A DNA stretch of 64,000 nucleotides from Changpingibacter yushuensis. Its GTDB lineage: Bacteria; Actinomycetota; Actinomycetes; Actinomycetales; Actinomycetaceae. Location of the stretch: positions 620,001 to 684,000 of the forward strand of contig NZ_CP059492.1 in the NCBI RefSeq assembly GCF_014041995.1. The letters are read 5' to 3'. The position numbers and the translations under genes are program-made. The notes under the pieces were generated by a model. That model made no database searches. It saw only the letters and a list, made by a program, of their open reading frames with translations, and was not told the origin of the DNA. Each line of letters starts with the position of its first letter. The stretch's first letter is position 1. This document shows positions 52,579 to 61,584 of the stretch, one piece after another.

Positions 52579-53593
52579 CGGGCGCAGCCAACCACTGGTC
52601 GACTTCCGCGTTCCAGGCGCGCTTTGACGTCTCTGATGCGAAGGATGCGTTGATTGAGCTGCGGGCGAGGTATGCCAGTTCAGCATCCGAGAATCCGCGG
52701 TCACGCAGGATCTGGTACTGCTGGGTGAGCCGTGAGAGGAAGAGCAGGGGATCGTCGGCGCCCAGTGCAATGGTTGCACCCGCCTCCATGAGCTGACGCA
52801 CAGGAACCTGTGATTCATCGGCATACACGCCCAATGAAACGTTCGACTCTGGGCACACCTCTAAAGCGATACCGGAAGTCACTATCTGATCAAGTAACTC
52901 GCGATCCTCGCTAGCCCGCACACCGTGCCCAATTCGTGTTGGGCCAAGATGAGTGAGGACGTCACGGATGTGATCTGGGCCGAGCAGCTCGCCACCATGT
53001 GGAACACTTGGCAGCCCCGCACGCCTCGCGATGTTGAACGCGGCCGCCCATTCCGGAGTCGCGCCTCGCCTTTCATCGTTAGAGAGTCCAAAGCCGACGA
53101 CGTCGCCAGGGCGCGTACCAGCGTATTGAGCCGCTAGGCGTGCCAAGGTACGTGCTTCAAGCGGATGGCGGATGCGTGAGGCTGCAACGATGACCCCGAC
53201 CTCGACGCCAGTCTGTTTGCTTGATATACGGGCCTGATCGAGCACGATCTCCAGCGCCGGTGTTATTCCGCCAACGAATGGAGCGTAGGAAGTCGGATCA
53301 ATCTGAATCTCCAAACGCCGTGAGCCTTCGCTCGCGTCGTCGGCCGCCGCTTCGGAAATGATGCGGCGCATAGCCTGCTCGGACTGAACTACCTTTCGTG
53401 CGGCGTCGTAAGCGCGCTGAAAGCGGAACCAGCCGCGCTGGTCGGGTGCCACGTGCAGCGCGACATTATCAACCAAGGTATCCGGAAGTCGGATCTGCTG
53501 ATCCGTGGCCATTGCCTGCAAAGTGGGCACGCGCATTGACCCGGTGAAATGAAGATGCAGATGTGCTTTGGGAAGCTTGTTGAGGTCTCGCAC
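52571..53593 (-). CDS. add: Adenosine deaminase
   Basis: A 340-residue TIM-barrel metallohydrolase that deaminates adenosine to inosine in purine salvage. Zinc and catalytic motifs: PKAHLHLHFTGSMR (HxH), SVPHGGELLG (His and Glu), RIGHGVRA (His), LEVCPESNVSLG, and ALGADDPLLF (paired Asp, replacing the more common NTDDP). GTG 53593 lies six bases after AAAGAT, a weaker -10, and has no clear ribosome site. Confidence 0.92.
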   Translation of the reverse strand: MRDLNKLPKAHLHLHFTGSMRVPTLQAMATDQQIRLPDTLVDNVALHVAPDQRGWFRFQRAYDAARKVVQSEQAMRRIISEAAADDASEGSRRLEIQIDPTSYAPFVGGITPALEIVLDQARISSKQTGVEVGVIVAASRIRHPLEARTLARLAAQYAGTRPGDVVGFGLSNDERRGATPEWAAAFNIARRAGLPSVPHGGELLGPDHIRDVLTHLGPTRIGHGVRASEDRELLDQIVTSGIALEVCPESNVSLGVYADESQVPVRQLMEAGATIALGADDPLLFLSRLTQQYQILRDRGFSDAELAYLARSSINASFASETSKRAWNAEVDQWLAAPEN

Positions 53594-53814
53594 ATTCTCA
53601 TCTTTTCACACTAGGGTGCGTTCCCCTGCGCGCGTGCTGAGTGAACGGACGTGGTGTTGCTGACGCGTGGCGGAGTAGTTCGAGGTTGCGGCAACTGCTG
53701 TTGGAAGCGCGTAAGGCTACAACGGCAGGGAGTAACAAGGCGGGCACCATCAGAATGAGAGCCCGGTCACCTTCACGCTACATTGATTGGCTCGAAATAG
53801 GGTACAACATACGT

Positions 53815-55074
53815 ATGACACTTCCCGCCGACTCCGCCCGCGAAGGAGCTGACCTAGCTTTCCTTACGAGCTCTGGCGCCGCCGAGGTCCTGCGCGCAGC
53901 GTTGGGGCCAGGGGTTGTTTTACGCTCATGGGGCGTTCACTCGCAGCATCATCGTCCAGGAGCGGGAGTGAGCGTTGGATACGGCGTCGTCGTAGACGAA
54001 CCTCAGCCCGACGGAAGCATAGTCCGGCGTGAGAAGTACTTATGCGCCTCAACTGCACACACCGTTCCCTCCGCTGGCGTGCGGACTATTGCCACCAACG
54101 GAACCGATATTCGTGTGTGGGAGTTTCCCGAAGACCCGGAACTGCCAATCCTGCGGGTGGCATGTTCACCAGCACACATGAGCGATTTGCTCGGCACTCC
54201 CGTCTCGATAGAGCTACTCGGATACCGCCCAACACGGCGCGCCGTTGTCAAGATCTCCTCAGAGATCGGAGTCATGGCATTTGGCAAGGTGGTGCGGCCC
54301 ACGCAGGTGGCTGCGCTCGCGCAACGCTACCGTATGCTCACCCAAGCGGGAGTACCGGCCCCGCTGCTCCTTTTTGATCATCCAGAAGGGCTGCTGGTGA
54401 CGGAGGCAATCAGCGGGATTCCTCTTGCAAACGTCATTTCTCGAGGTCTCGGCACGCAGGTGCGGAGCATGTTTCGCGCCCTCGAACGCGTGCTAGACGC
54501 ACTTCCGGCCGACATTACGAGGTTTCGGCGCCGTCCAGCTTGGTCTGAACGCGCGGAGCACTACGCTCACGCTGCAGCTACGGTGCTGCCGTCTGAGTCC
54601 ACGCGCTGTTTTGCAGTGGCCCGCGAGGTCTTTGAACTCATGGCGGTGTCACACCCCGGTCCGATCGTTCCTGTGCACGGGGACTTCTACGAGGCAAACG
54701 TCTTCGTAGACCGGAAGCTGCCGAAGGTAACTGGGATCATTGACGTCGATTCGATGGGCCCAGGCCATCGGGTGGATGATCTCGCGTGCCTCCTTGGCCA
54801 CCTTTCTGTGTTGCCGCACCTAGCGCCAGATTCCTATCCCAAAGTCAGTGCGGAGCTCCCTGTGTGGCTCGAAATGGCAGAGAGATCCGTAGATCCCGTG
54901 GCGCTCAACGCTCGCTGTGCAGGTGTGGTGCTCTCGCTGATTGCCGGTGCCAAACGCGTGGACGGTTCTGAATGGGAGCGGGACGCGCGTGGGCGGCTCG
55001 AGACATCCGAGATGTGGTTGGCTAGGGCGCGCAGCTGGCGAGATTCGCAAAGCTATCGCGAGGCGCGCGGATAA
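53815..55074 (+). CDS. Aminoglycoside phosphotransferase-fold kinase, substrate unknown
   Basis: 419 residues. The C-terminal half is an APH/choline-kinase-like domain: catalytic loop IVPVHGDFYEANVFVD (His288, Asp290, Asn295), metal-binding IIDVDSMGPGHRVDDLACLL, and the earlier LLVTEAISGIPLANV hinge. The N-terminal 170 residues hold an ATP-lobe-like region with RAVVKISSEIGVMAFGKVV. Proteins of this kind in actinobacteria phosphorylate small sugars or amino alcohols; there is no basis to call it antibiotic resistance. ATG 53815 lies six bases after TACAAC; in-frame codons upstream (GTG 53641) look non-coding. Confidence 0.83.
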   Translation: MTLPADSAREGADLAFLTSSGAAEVLRAALGPGVVLRSWGVHSQHHRPGAGVSVGYGVVVDEPQPDGSIVRREKYLCASTAHTVPSAGVRTIATNGTDIRVWEFPEDPELPILRVACSPAHMSDLLGTPVSIELLGYRPTRRAVVKISSEIGVMAFGKVVRPTQVAALAQRYRMLTQAGVPAPLLLFDHPEGLLVTEAISGIPLANVISRGLGTQVRSMFRALERVLDALPADITRFRRRPAWSERAEHYAHAAATVLPSESTRCFAVAREVFELMAVSHPGPIVPVHGDFYEANVFVDRKLPKVTGIIDVDSMGPGHRVDDLACLLGHLSVLPHLAPDSYPKVSAELPVWLEMAERSVDPVALNARCAGVVLSLIAGAKRVDGSEWERDARGRLETSEMWLARARSWRDSQSYREARG

Positions 55075-55101
55075 GCCCAGAACTACGTGCTCCCACGTAC
55101 A

Positions 55102-55132
55102 GAAACGGCGCCCCACTGAGGAGCGCCGTTTC
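55102..55132. terminator. Terminator after the APH-fold kinase gene
   Basis: Ten-base perfect arms GAAACGGCGC/GCGCCGTTTC (55102-55111, 55123-55132) with an 11-base loop, between convergent genes. Confidence 0.75.
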
Positions 55133-55153
55133 CAACATACTTGCTTAAGGACA

Positions 55154-55225
55154 TCTCGCGAACCGGCTGGCCGGCTGGCCGGCTGGGCTGCGAACTCGCG
55201 AACCTGCTAGGCCGCGAACCCGCCA
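55154..55225. repeat. Short repeats (CCGGCTGG and CGCGAACC) between convergent genes
   Basis: CCGGCTGG is repeated three times without spacing at 55164-55187, and CGCGAACC or close variants recur about four times from 55157 to 55220. A CTAG lies within it. The repeat ends a few bases before the aminotransferase stop. Confidence 0.75.
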
Positions 55226-55231
55226 AGCTTC

Positions 55232-56437
55232 TTACGCAAAGAGCTTCTGGAGGCGAGTTATGCCCTCAACGAGGTCTTCGTCCGAGAGTGCGTAGGACAA
55301 ACGGAGGTACCCGGAGGCGCCAAACGCCTCGCCTGGAACTACCGCAACTTCTGCATCCTCGAGGATGATTGTGGCTAACTCCGAGGTGTTGGTGGCCACC
55401 CGTCCGTTGATATCGCGGCCAAGCAGGGCCTCAACATTTGGATAAACATAGAAGGCGCCCTGAGGTTCTGGAACCTCAACTCCCTCAATCTCGCGAAGCA
55501 TAGAAACGATCAGCTTGCGGCGCCGATCGAATGCCTCGCGCATCTGACCAACTACTTCTTGGGGGCCAGTGAGCGCCGCTAGTGCCGCACGCTGTGAAAC
55601 GTTGGCCACGTTGGACGTGGTATGCGACTGCATGTTCGTTGCAGCCTTGATGACGTCAGCTGGGCCATACATCCAGCCCACGCGCCAACCCGTCATGGCG
55701 TAGGTCTTTGCAACACCGTTCAAAACGATCGTCTGGTCGGCAAGCTCGGGAACTGCTGCGAGGATGTAGGTGTTCTTGATCCCATAGGTTAGATGCTCAT
55801 AGATTTCGTCACTGATCACCCAGATGCCGTGTTCAAGCGCCCACGTGCCGACCGCCGTGAGCTCTTCTTCGGTGTAGACGGCACCTGTTGGGTTAGATGG
55901 CGAACACAGGAGCAAGATCTTGGTGGCTGGCGTGCGCGCGGCCTCTAGCTGATCCACAGTGACGCGGTAGTTCTGATCGGGCCCGGCGAATACTTCGACG
56001 GGGACGCCACCAGACAAGCGGATGGCTTCGGGATAGGTGGTCCAGTATGGGGCTGGGAGGATAACCTCATCGCCTTCGTCAAGGAGCGCAGCAAAGGCCT
56101 GGTAGACGGCCTGCTTTCCTCCGTTGGTTACGACGATGTTGTTCGGGTCAACCACCACACCGGAATCAGCGAGCGTCTTCTCAGCGATGGCCTTGCGAAG
56201 CTCTGGGAGCCCCTTGGCGGGGGAGTACTTGTGATTCTTTGGATCGCGAGCGGCTTCGACGGCGGCTTCTACCACGAAGTCCGGTGTGGGAAAGTTGGGT
56301 TCACCAGCGCCGAAACCAATGATGGGCCGGCCGGCTGCCTTGAGAGCCTTGGCCTTCGCATCGACGGCGAGAGTAGCAGATTCCTGAATAGCTGCGAGCC
56401 GGGCCGAAACGCGGCGAGCTGGAGTAGATGTGGTCAC
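55232..56437 (-). CDS. Pyridoxal-phosphate aspartate aminotransferase
   Basis: A 401-residue class I aminotransferase: [67 protein letters not shown], and the PLP Lys in [17 protein letters not shown], with C-terminal Arg in [10 protein letters not shown]. It should interconvert aspartate/2-oxoglutarate and oxaloacetate/glutamate. GTG 56437 lies six bases after GACGAT, a -10-like box; in-frame ATGs upstream are in non-coding sequence. Located just upstream of tRNA-Trp/secE, as in many actinobacteria. Confidence 0.94.
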   Translation of the reverse strand: MTTSTPARRVSARLAAIQESATLAVDAKAKALKAAGRPIIGFGAGEPNFPTPDFVVEAAVEAARDPKNHKYSPAKGLPELRKAIAEKTLADSGVVVDPNNIVVTNGGKQAVYQAFAALLDEGDEVILPAPYWTTYPEAIRLSGGVPVEVFAGPDQNYRVTVDQLEAARTPATKILLLCSPSNPTGAVYTEEELTAVGTWALEHGIWVISDEIYEHLTYGIKNTYILAAVPELADQTIVLNGVAKTYAMTGWRVGWMYGPADVIKAATNMQSHTTSNVANVSQRAALAALTGPQEVVGQMREAFDRRRKLIVSMLREIEGVEVPEPQGAFYVYPNVEALLGRDINGRVATNTSELATIILEDAEVAVVPGEAFGASGYLRLSYALSDEDLVEGITRLQKLFA

Positions 56438-56627
56438 ACGCTCATCGTCGCACGGGCCACACGGCCGGGGGAACTCATATCCGGATAGTGAATGTGAGTG
56501 ACGCAGGTCATCGCGAACAGCCGCCTGTGGCCTTGTGAGGTGTGTAACCAAGGAACAACAACTATGCCAACCAGTTCGACGTCGGGCTATAAAATGATGT
56601 ACTCTCATACTCGTTGTGCCGAGCTCG

Positions 56628-56658
56628 TTGGCACATAGTCTCAGTAATGAGGCATAAT
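56628..56658 (+). promoter_or_regulatory. Promoter for tRNA-Trp
   Basis: TTGGCA (56628-56633) and CATAAT (56653-56658), spacer 19. The start would be near 56665, about 15 bases before the mature tRNA. Confidence 0.5.
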
Positions 56659-56679
56659 GCTAAGAGCTCAAACAGCCGA

Positions 56680-56752
56680 AGGGTAGTGGCGCAATTGGTA
56701 GCGCATCGGTCTCCAAAACCGGCGGTTGGGGGTTCGAGTCCCTCCTACCCTG
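56680..56752 (+). tRNA. tRNA-Trp (CCA)
   Basis: Acceptor AGGGTAG pairs with CTACCCT, discriminator G. The anticodon loop CTCCAAA gives CCA, and the T arm is GGGGGTTCGAGTCCCTC. CCA tail is not encoded. secE follows, a conserved order. Confidence 0.96.
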
Positions 56753-56753
56753 C

Positions 56754-56786
56754 AAAGGCGGCTCATGTAAGCATGGGCCGCCTTTT
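56754..56786 (+). terminator. Intrinsic terminator between tRNA-Trp and secE
   Basis: Fourteen-base arms (56754-56767, 56772-56785, one G-U pair) around a TAAG loop, ending in TTTT. It lies ahead of secE, so secE-nusG needs read-through or its own start. Confidence 0.75.
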
Positions 56787-56817
56787 CAACTAAAGGAACT
56801 TGACGGTTAGGACGGAT

Positions 56818-57066
56818 GTGAACGAAGCCCTCAGCGCCTCGAGCGCTAACAAGAAGGCCGCGGCACCCAAGAAGCGTGGCCTCTTCGCACGTATTGCTCT
56901 TTTCTTCCGTCAGGTTCTTTCAGAACTCAAGAAGGTTCAGCGCCCCACCCGTCAGGAACTGGGGCAGATGTTCGTGACAGTAATTGTGTTTGTCGTCGCC
57001 ATCATGGTGTTCGTTGCGCTGCTTGACGCTGCGTTCGGACGGCTCACACTGTGGATCTTTGGATAG
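56818..57066 (+). CDS. secE: Preprotein translocase subunit SecE
   Basis: 82 residues: a Lys-rich cytoplasmic N-terminus, the amphipathic helix with FFRQVLSELKKVQRPTRQEL (SecE signature) and one C-terminal TM helix (about 50-72). It clamps SecY in the translocon. I chose GTG 56818 because AGGA is five bases upstream; TTG 56800 in the same frame has AAAGGA only two bases away. Followed by nusG after 39 bp. Confidence 0.94.
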   Translation: MNEALSASSANKKAAAPKKRGLFARIALFFRQVLSELKKVQRPTRQELGQMFVTVIVFVVAIMVFVALLDAAFGRLTLWIFG

Positions 57067-57105
57067 GCCACCTGGCCTCTCCATTAGTCAGAAAGCAGGA
57101 AGAGC

Positions 57106-57882
57106 GTGCCTGAGGATACCCTCGAGCCCAAGGACGTTTCCGGTGAGGAAGCGACCGAAGCCGTAGAATCCGCCGAAGAAACGGCAGCAGAGCTTACTGA
57201 GGAATCCGCGGAAGCCGAAGTACCGGCAACCGAGGCGCCAGCAGCCAGCTCAGATGCCGGTGATGAAGCCCCAGCTACTGAAGATGAAGTGCGCGCCCAG
57301 CTCCTCGGGCTCCCGGGCCGCTGGTACGTGCTGCACACGTACTCCGGTTATGAGAAGCGCGTAAAGCAGGATCTCGAAGTCCGTATCCAGACCATGAACA
57401 TGGAAGATTTCATCTTCCAGATCGAGGTCCCAATGGAAAGCGTGTTCGAAATCCGCCGTGGCCAGCGCAAGTTGGTTTCACGCGTGCGTATGCCCGGTTA
57501 CGTAGTCATTCGCATGGATATGACCGACGACGCCTGGCGCGTAGTCCAGTCCACCAACGGTGTGACAGGATTCGTGGGTAACGGGCGCACTCCGGTCGCA
57601 TTGACACCCGATGAGGTTGTCAAGATGCTGACGCCAGTGATCGAAGCAGAAGCTGCGGCTCAAGCAGTAGCCGCGGGCCTGCCAACTGGCAGCCAGCCAG
57701 AGACGATTTCTCCATTCGAAGTTGGCGAATCGGTCACACTTACCTCCGAACCGTGGGCCGGAATGCCCGCAACAGTTTCCTCTGTGGACACGGTAAACCA
57801 GCGTCTTACCGTGCTTATGACCCTCGTTGGCCAGGAAACTCCCGTCGAACTGGCTTTCAACCAGGTACGCAAGGAAGACTGA
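57106..57882 (+). CDS. nusG: Transcription elongation/termination factor NusG
   Basis: 258 residues. An acidic disordered extension (1-65, mostly Glu/Ala/Ser/Thr), typical of actinobacterial NusG, precedes the NGN domain (70-180: RWYVLHTYSGYEKRVKQDL, MPGYVVIRMDM, GVTGFVGNGRTPVALT) and KOW domain (200-258: FEVGESVTLTSEPWAGMPAT). It binds RNA polymerase and couples to Rho or ribosomes. GTG 57106 has AGGAAGAG a few bases upstream. Confidence 0.96.
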   Translation: MPEDTLEPKDVSGEEATEAVESAEETAAELTEESAEAEVPATEAPAASSDAGDEAPATEDEVRAQLLGLPGRWYVLHTYSGYEKRVKQDLEVRIQTMNMEDFIFQIEVPMESVFEIRRGQRKLVSRVRMPGYVVIRMDMTDDAWRVVQSTNGVTGFVGNGRTPVALTPDEVVKMLTPVIEAEAAAQAVAAGLPTGSQPETISPFEVGESVTLTSEPWAGMPATVSSVDTVNQRLTVLMTLVGQETPVELAFNQVRKED

Positions 57883-57978
57883 CCCACTTTCGGATCAGCG
57901 CGTCTTTCGCGTAAGGTTGTTGGCTGGCTGTCGCTCATGCCATTGCGGCAGTTTTAGAAACAAGAAAAGGACCCTACT

Positions 57979-58413
57979 ATGCCACCGAAGAAGAAGGCTA
58001 CGGGCTTTATTAAGCTCCAGATTCCTGCTGGTGCAGCCACTCCTGCTCCGCCGATTGGCCCTGCCCTGGGCCAGCACGGCGTCAACATCATGGAGTTCTG
58101 CAAGGCGTACAACGCTGCGACTGAATCTCAGCGCGGCAACATCGTTCCTGTCGAAATCACTGTCTACGAAGATCGTTCGTTCACGTTCGTTCTCAAGACT
58201 CCTCCGGCAGCCGAACTCATCAAGAAGGCCGCTGGCGTTGCCAAGGGCTCTGCAACCCCCAACACCGTCAAGGTCGCGCACCTCACTGCTGATCAGCTTC
58301 GCGAGATCGCCAAGACTAAGCAGCCAGACCTCAATGCCAATGACATCGACAACGCTGCTCGCATCATCGCCGGCACTGCTCGTTCGATGGGCATCACGTC
58401 CGACGCAATCTGA
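57979..58413 (+). CDS. rplK: Ribosomal protein uL11
   Basis: 144 residues: [20 protein letters not shown] and [12 protein letters not shown] form the N-terminal factor-binding domain; the C-terminal rRNA-binding domain ends [17 protein letters not shown] 57979 has AAAAGGA seven bases upstream. Forms an operon with rplA, separated by 101 bp containing three hairpins. Confidence 0.97.
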   Translation: MPPKKKATGFIKLQIPAGAATPAPPIGPALGQHGVNIMEFCKAYNAATESQRGNIVPVEITVYEDRSFTFVLKTPPAAELIKKAAGVAKGSATPNTVKVAHLTADQLREIAKTKQPDLNANDIDNAARIIAGTARSMGITSDAI

Positions 58414-58421
58414 TTTCGCTC

Positions 58422-58478
58422 GCACCTTAGGGTGCACCCAAGTGCCCATCGGGCACGTGGAAGGGCCTGCGCAGGCCC
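58422..58478 (+). other. Three consecutive hairpins between rplK and rplA
   Basis: GCACC/GGTGC (58422-58435), GTGCCC/GGGCAC (58442-58456) and the palindrome GGGCCTGC/GCAGGCCC (58463-58478) follow one another with short gaps. This may be a processing, attenuation or L1-binding site; the sequence alone does not decide. Confidence 0.65.
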
Positions 58479-58514
58479 GCTGACCACAACTGCTTGTTTT
58501 AAGGAGATAGCAGA

Positions 58515-59231
58515 ATGGCTAAGCGCTCAAAGAATTACCGCAACTCTGCTGAGAAGATTGCCGACGGCGTCCTCTACAGCCCCACTGAGGCAATTCGCCT
58601 CGCCAAGGAGACATCGACCACCAAGTTCGATTCCTCCGTTGAAGTCATGTTCCGTCTCGGTGTTGACCCTCGTAAGGCCGACCAAATGGTTCGTGGCACC
58701 GTCAATCTTCCTCACGGCACCGGCAAGACCGCTAGGGTCATCGTCTTCGCCGTTGGTCCACGTGCACAGGAAGCAATTGACGCCGGCGCTGATGAAGTTG
58801 GTGGCGACGAGCTCATTGAAAAGGTGGCCGCTGGCTACACCGATTTCGATGCGGCAGTTGCAACCCCAGACCTCATGGGTCGCGTTGGCCGCCTCGGCCG
58901 CGTGCTCGGCCCGCGTGGTCTTATGCCAAACCCGAAGACCGGCACCGTGACCATGGATGTGGCCAAGGCTGTTTCGGACATCAAGGGTGGACGTATCGAG
59001 TTCCGTGTTGACCGTTACGGCAACCTCGGCTTCATCATTGGCAAGACGTCGTTCTCTGAAGATCAACTTCTGGAGAACTACACCGCTGCCCGCGAAGAGA
59101 TCCTTCGTCTCAAGCCGGCCACATCTAAGGGCCGTTACATCCTCAAGGGAACCGTTTCCACCACCATGGGTCCTGGAATCCCGCTGGATCTGAGCAAGCT
59201 TCGCGCTCGTCTCGCAGACGACGCCGCCTGA
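58515..59231 (+). CDS. rplA: Ribosomal protein uL1
   Basis: 238 residues: [20 protein letters not shown] at the start, VARLIVF-equivalent [10 protein letters not shown], and the family signature [23 protein letters not shown] 58515 has AAGGAGAT about six bases upstream. Likely autogenous regulator of the rplK-rplA messenger as in other bacteria. Confidence 0.97.
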   Translation: MAKRSKNYRNSAEKIADGVLYSPTEAIRLAKETSTTKFDSSVEVMFRLGVDPRKADQMVRGTVNLPHGTGKTARVIVFAVGPRAQEAIDAGADEVGGDELIEKVAAGYTDFDAAVATPDLMGRVGRLGRVLGPRGLMPNPKTGTVTMDVAKAVSDIKGGRIEFRVDRYGNLGFIIGKTSFSEDQLLENYTAAREEILRLKPATSKGRYILKGTVSTTMGPGIPLDLSKLRARLADDAA

Positions 59232-59249
59232 TAGGCAACGTTCGTCATG

Positions 59250-59281
59250 TGTGGCCCCGTTCCGTATGGAGCGGGGCCACA
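59250..59281 (+). terminator. Terminator after rplA
   Basis: Fourteen-base arms (59250-59263, 59268-59281, one G-U) with a GTAT loop. A CTTTTCT tract lies about 15 bases downstream. Confidence 0.75.
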
Positions 59282-59315
59282 TTGCACTCCCAGCCTTTTC
59301 TGATAGAAGTTCCGT

Positions 59316-60713
59316 GTGCCAGCAATAACTCAGACACTCACTCCACGGCCGCTTCGACGCTTCCGCCAGCGGCCGCGCCAGGTGGATGCACTATTGGCAA
59401 TAGTCTTGATTGTGTTATCTGTGGCGTGGTCAATCAACGCCATGTATCACGCACCGCAGCTTTCACGTCTAGATGAATGGACCTATATCGACTATTCGTG
59501 GAAGATCTCGGCGGGGCATATACCGGTTCGTGGAGAGGCGCTAGGGCTCGAGGCGCGTACCGCGTGGAGCTGCCGTGGCATGGAGGGCGCGATACGGAAA
59601 GTCGTACCGCCCGCATGTTCCGAAGTGGCGAGCCACGCCGCCCATGACTGGCCATTTAACGGCGAGAACTATAACGCGTTCCACCCGCCGTTCTTCTTTC
59701 TTTTCACTGGCCTCTTTGGGCGGGCCTTCGCGTTTGTCACAGGCGCCGGATTCGTAACCGGAGCGAGGGTGTTTTGTGCGCTCGTATTGGCGTGTGGCAT
59801 CGCCGCTCTCTATTTGGCCATACGGGCCTGGCGGGTCAGGCCGGTGGCAGCATTCGCCGGTGCGTTGGTCGTGTTGGCTACACCCGCTGTGGCCGCATCG
59901 GGAACTATGGTCCATAGCGAATCAGCCAACGCTTTGGCTGGAGCCGCGGCAGTGTGGATTGGCGCGAGAATCTTCGTGCAGCACAAGCTGGGCTGGGCGG
60001 TGCCTTCCCTCGTAGCTCTCGCCATCACACTCACACGGGTGGTCTCGACTGTCGGGATCATTTGTGTCCTTGCCATGGTGGCGCTGAGCGCCATCTTCCC
60101 CAAGGCTGGCGGATTCGGAAGGTCGGATCGAAGAAAGCTGGTGACGATCGTCGTCGTCGGTCTTATCGCTATCTTTGGTGGCTACTTTGCGTGGTCGATG
60201 TGGCAGAACGCGCGCACGCCAACTGGGTACGTTCCCGCCATCAACGGGCTGTCGACTTCGGAGTTCACGGGCCAGTTTGCCCAAGTGATCGGCACGCTCA
60301 TCGCGCCTTACGGGATTACGCAGCACCCGTACGACTGGTACATGCAGGATACGCTCGTCTCAGACGTGCTCATTGGCTGGTCGAACAACGTGTTGTACTG
60401 GTTCTACATTGCCTTGCCGTGGGTTGGACTGCTGGCATTCCTTGGGGATAGCGCGAGGCGTCTGCTTGCCGGGAGTGCGGCAATTGGGCCATTTGTGGCG
60501 GCCGTTGTTGTACAAGGGCGTGAACTCCTCACCAACCACTCTTTCTTCCGGGTGCTTTCGGGCCGATACGCGATGGCCGCAGTTCCACTATTTGGCGCCA
60601 CCGCTGCGGCGCTATTCGACAGGAAGATTCTGCGGTGGGTTTTGCTCGGTTTTGGACTTGCCTCCTATGCCGTTGTGATGGCGAGCCCGTGGCTCCCACT
60701 AACGGCAGGGTGA
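59316..60713 (+). CDS. Multi-pass membrane protein, GT-C-like (DUF2142-related)
   Basis: 465 residues with about ten TM helices. The first loop reads QLSRLDEWTYIDYSW (acidic DE pair as in GT-C enzymes), then FNGENYNAFHPPFFFLFTGL, with SESANALAGAAAVW and GRYAMAAVPLFGA later. It resembles DUF2142 proteins but is shorter. It probably uses a polyprenyl-P-sugar on the outer face. GTG 59316 lies six bases after TAGAAG and has no ribosome site. It is placed between rplA and udk, an unusual spot for an envelope gene. Confidence 0.78.
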   Translation: MPAITQTLTPRPLRRFRQRPRQVDALLAIVLIVLSVAWSINAMYHAPQLSRLDEWTYIDYSWKISAGHIPVRGEALGLEARTAWSCRGMEGAIRKVVPPACSEVASHAAHDWPFNGENYNAFHPPFFFLFTGLFGRAFAFVTGAGFVTGARVFCALVLACGIAALYLAIRAWRVRPVAAFAGALVVLATPAVAASGTMVHSESANALAGAAAVWIGARIFVQHKLGWAVPSLVALAITLTRVVSTVGIICVLAMVALSAIFPKAGGFGRSDRRKLVTIVVVGLIAIFGGYFAWSMWQNARTPTGYVPAINGLSTSEFTGQFAQVIGTLIAPYGITQHPYDWYMQDTLVSDVLIGWSNNVLYWFYIALPWVGLLAFLGDSARRLLAGSAAIGPFVAAVVVQGRELLTNHSFFRVLSGRYAMAAVPLFGATAAALFDRKILRWVLLGFGLASYAVVMASPWLPLTAG

Positions 60714-60814
60714 GGAGGCTAACGGCTAGTTGTCAATGATTGCTCTCCAGATCGGCTAACGTAGTACGGAAGGTTTGGTGGGTGCGGTACGGCCGGCCGC
60801 AGAAAGGTGAGGCG

Positions 60815-61429
60815 ATGAAGACCTTGGTCATTGGCGTCGCGGGCGGAACGGGAAGTGGGAAAACAACCCTCACCCAAGCACTCATGGATGCCTTTCCGGG
60901 CCAGACAGCCGTGATCTACCATGACGCCTACTACAAGGCGCACCCTGACCTCACGTATGAAGAGCGCAAGGCGCTCAACTGGGATGCGCCTGAGTCCTTT
61001 GACAACGATCGGATGGTCCAAGATCTGCAGAAGCTCGTGGCGGGGGAGTCCATTGACATGCCCCTTTACGACTACTCGATCTACAACCCATCCGAAGAGA
61101 CAAAGCACGTTGAGCCCGCTCCCGTGATCATCGTTGAGGGCATTCTCATCTTCGCCGAACCGGAGATCTGCGGACTCATGGACATCAAGATCTTTGTTGA
61201 TACCGACGCCGACGTGCGCATCCTCCGCCGCATCAAACGCGATGTTATCGACCGCGGGCGCACACTGGAATCTGTGGAACGCCAGTACCTTGAGACGGTT
61301 AAGCCGATGCATGAGCTATACGTGGAACCTTCCAAACACAACGCGGATATTATCGTTCCCGAAGGCGGCCGCAACCTCGTAGCCCTCGATATGCTCATCC
61401 ATCGCGTGCGTGGAGCGATAGAAAACTGA
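60815..61429 (+). CDS. udk: Uridine kinase
   Basis: A 204-residue P-loop kinase of pyrimidine salvage (uridine/cytidine to UMP/CMP). Walker A GVAGGTGSGKTTLTQ (7-21), substrate loop IYHDAYYKAHPDLTYEER, NWDAPESFDNDRM, DMPLYDYSIYNPSEET, VIIVEGILIF, and the lid DVRILRRIKRDVIDRGR. ATG 60815 has AAAGGTGAGG just upstream; in-frame ATG 60740 has no site. Confidence 0.95.
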   Translation: MKTLVIGVAGGTGSGKTTLTQALMDAFPGQTAVIYHDAYYKAHPDLTYEERKALNWDAPESFDNDRMVQDLQKLVAGESIDMPLYDYSIYNPSEETKHVEPAPVIIVEGILIFAEPEICGLMDIKIFVDTDADVRILRRIKRDVIDRGRTLESVERQYLETVKPMHELYVEPSKHNADIIVPEGGRNLVALDMLIHRVRGAIEN

Positions 61430-61549
61430 GGGTCGCCTTTTTGGGGGAGGGCCTGAGGGTTGGTGTGGTACCAAGGGCCTGAGCGTTGGCTACGTGTGAG
61501 GGACTTGGGCGACGACGGCGCGACCTGTATCACCTTCTGTGCCAATGAC

Positions 61550-61578
61550 TTGGAATCGTGGATGCGAGCCGCTAAGCT
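61550..61578 (+). promoter_or_regulatory. Promoter of the rplJ-rplL operon
   Basis: TTGGAA (61550-61555), a 17-base spacer and TAAGCT (61573-61578) predict a start near 61585. This is the best -35/-10 match in the window. Confidence 0.7.
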
Positions 61579-61584
61579 GGCTGA

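Noticed and set aside
53815-55074. Aminoglycoside resistance gene
   Set aside because: The fold matches APH kinases, but the protein is long, diverged and embedded among housekeeping genes; nothing points to antibiotic substrates.
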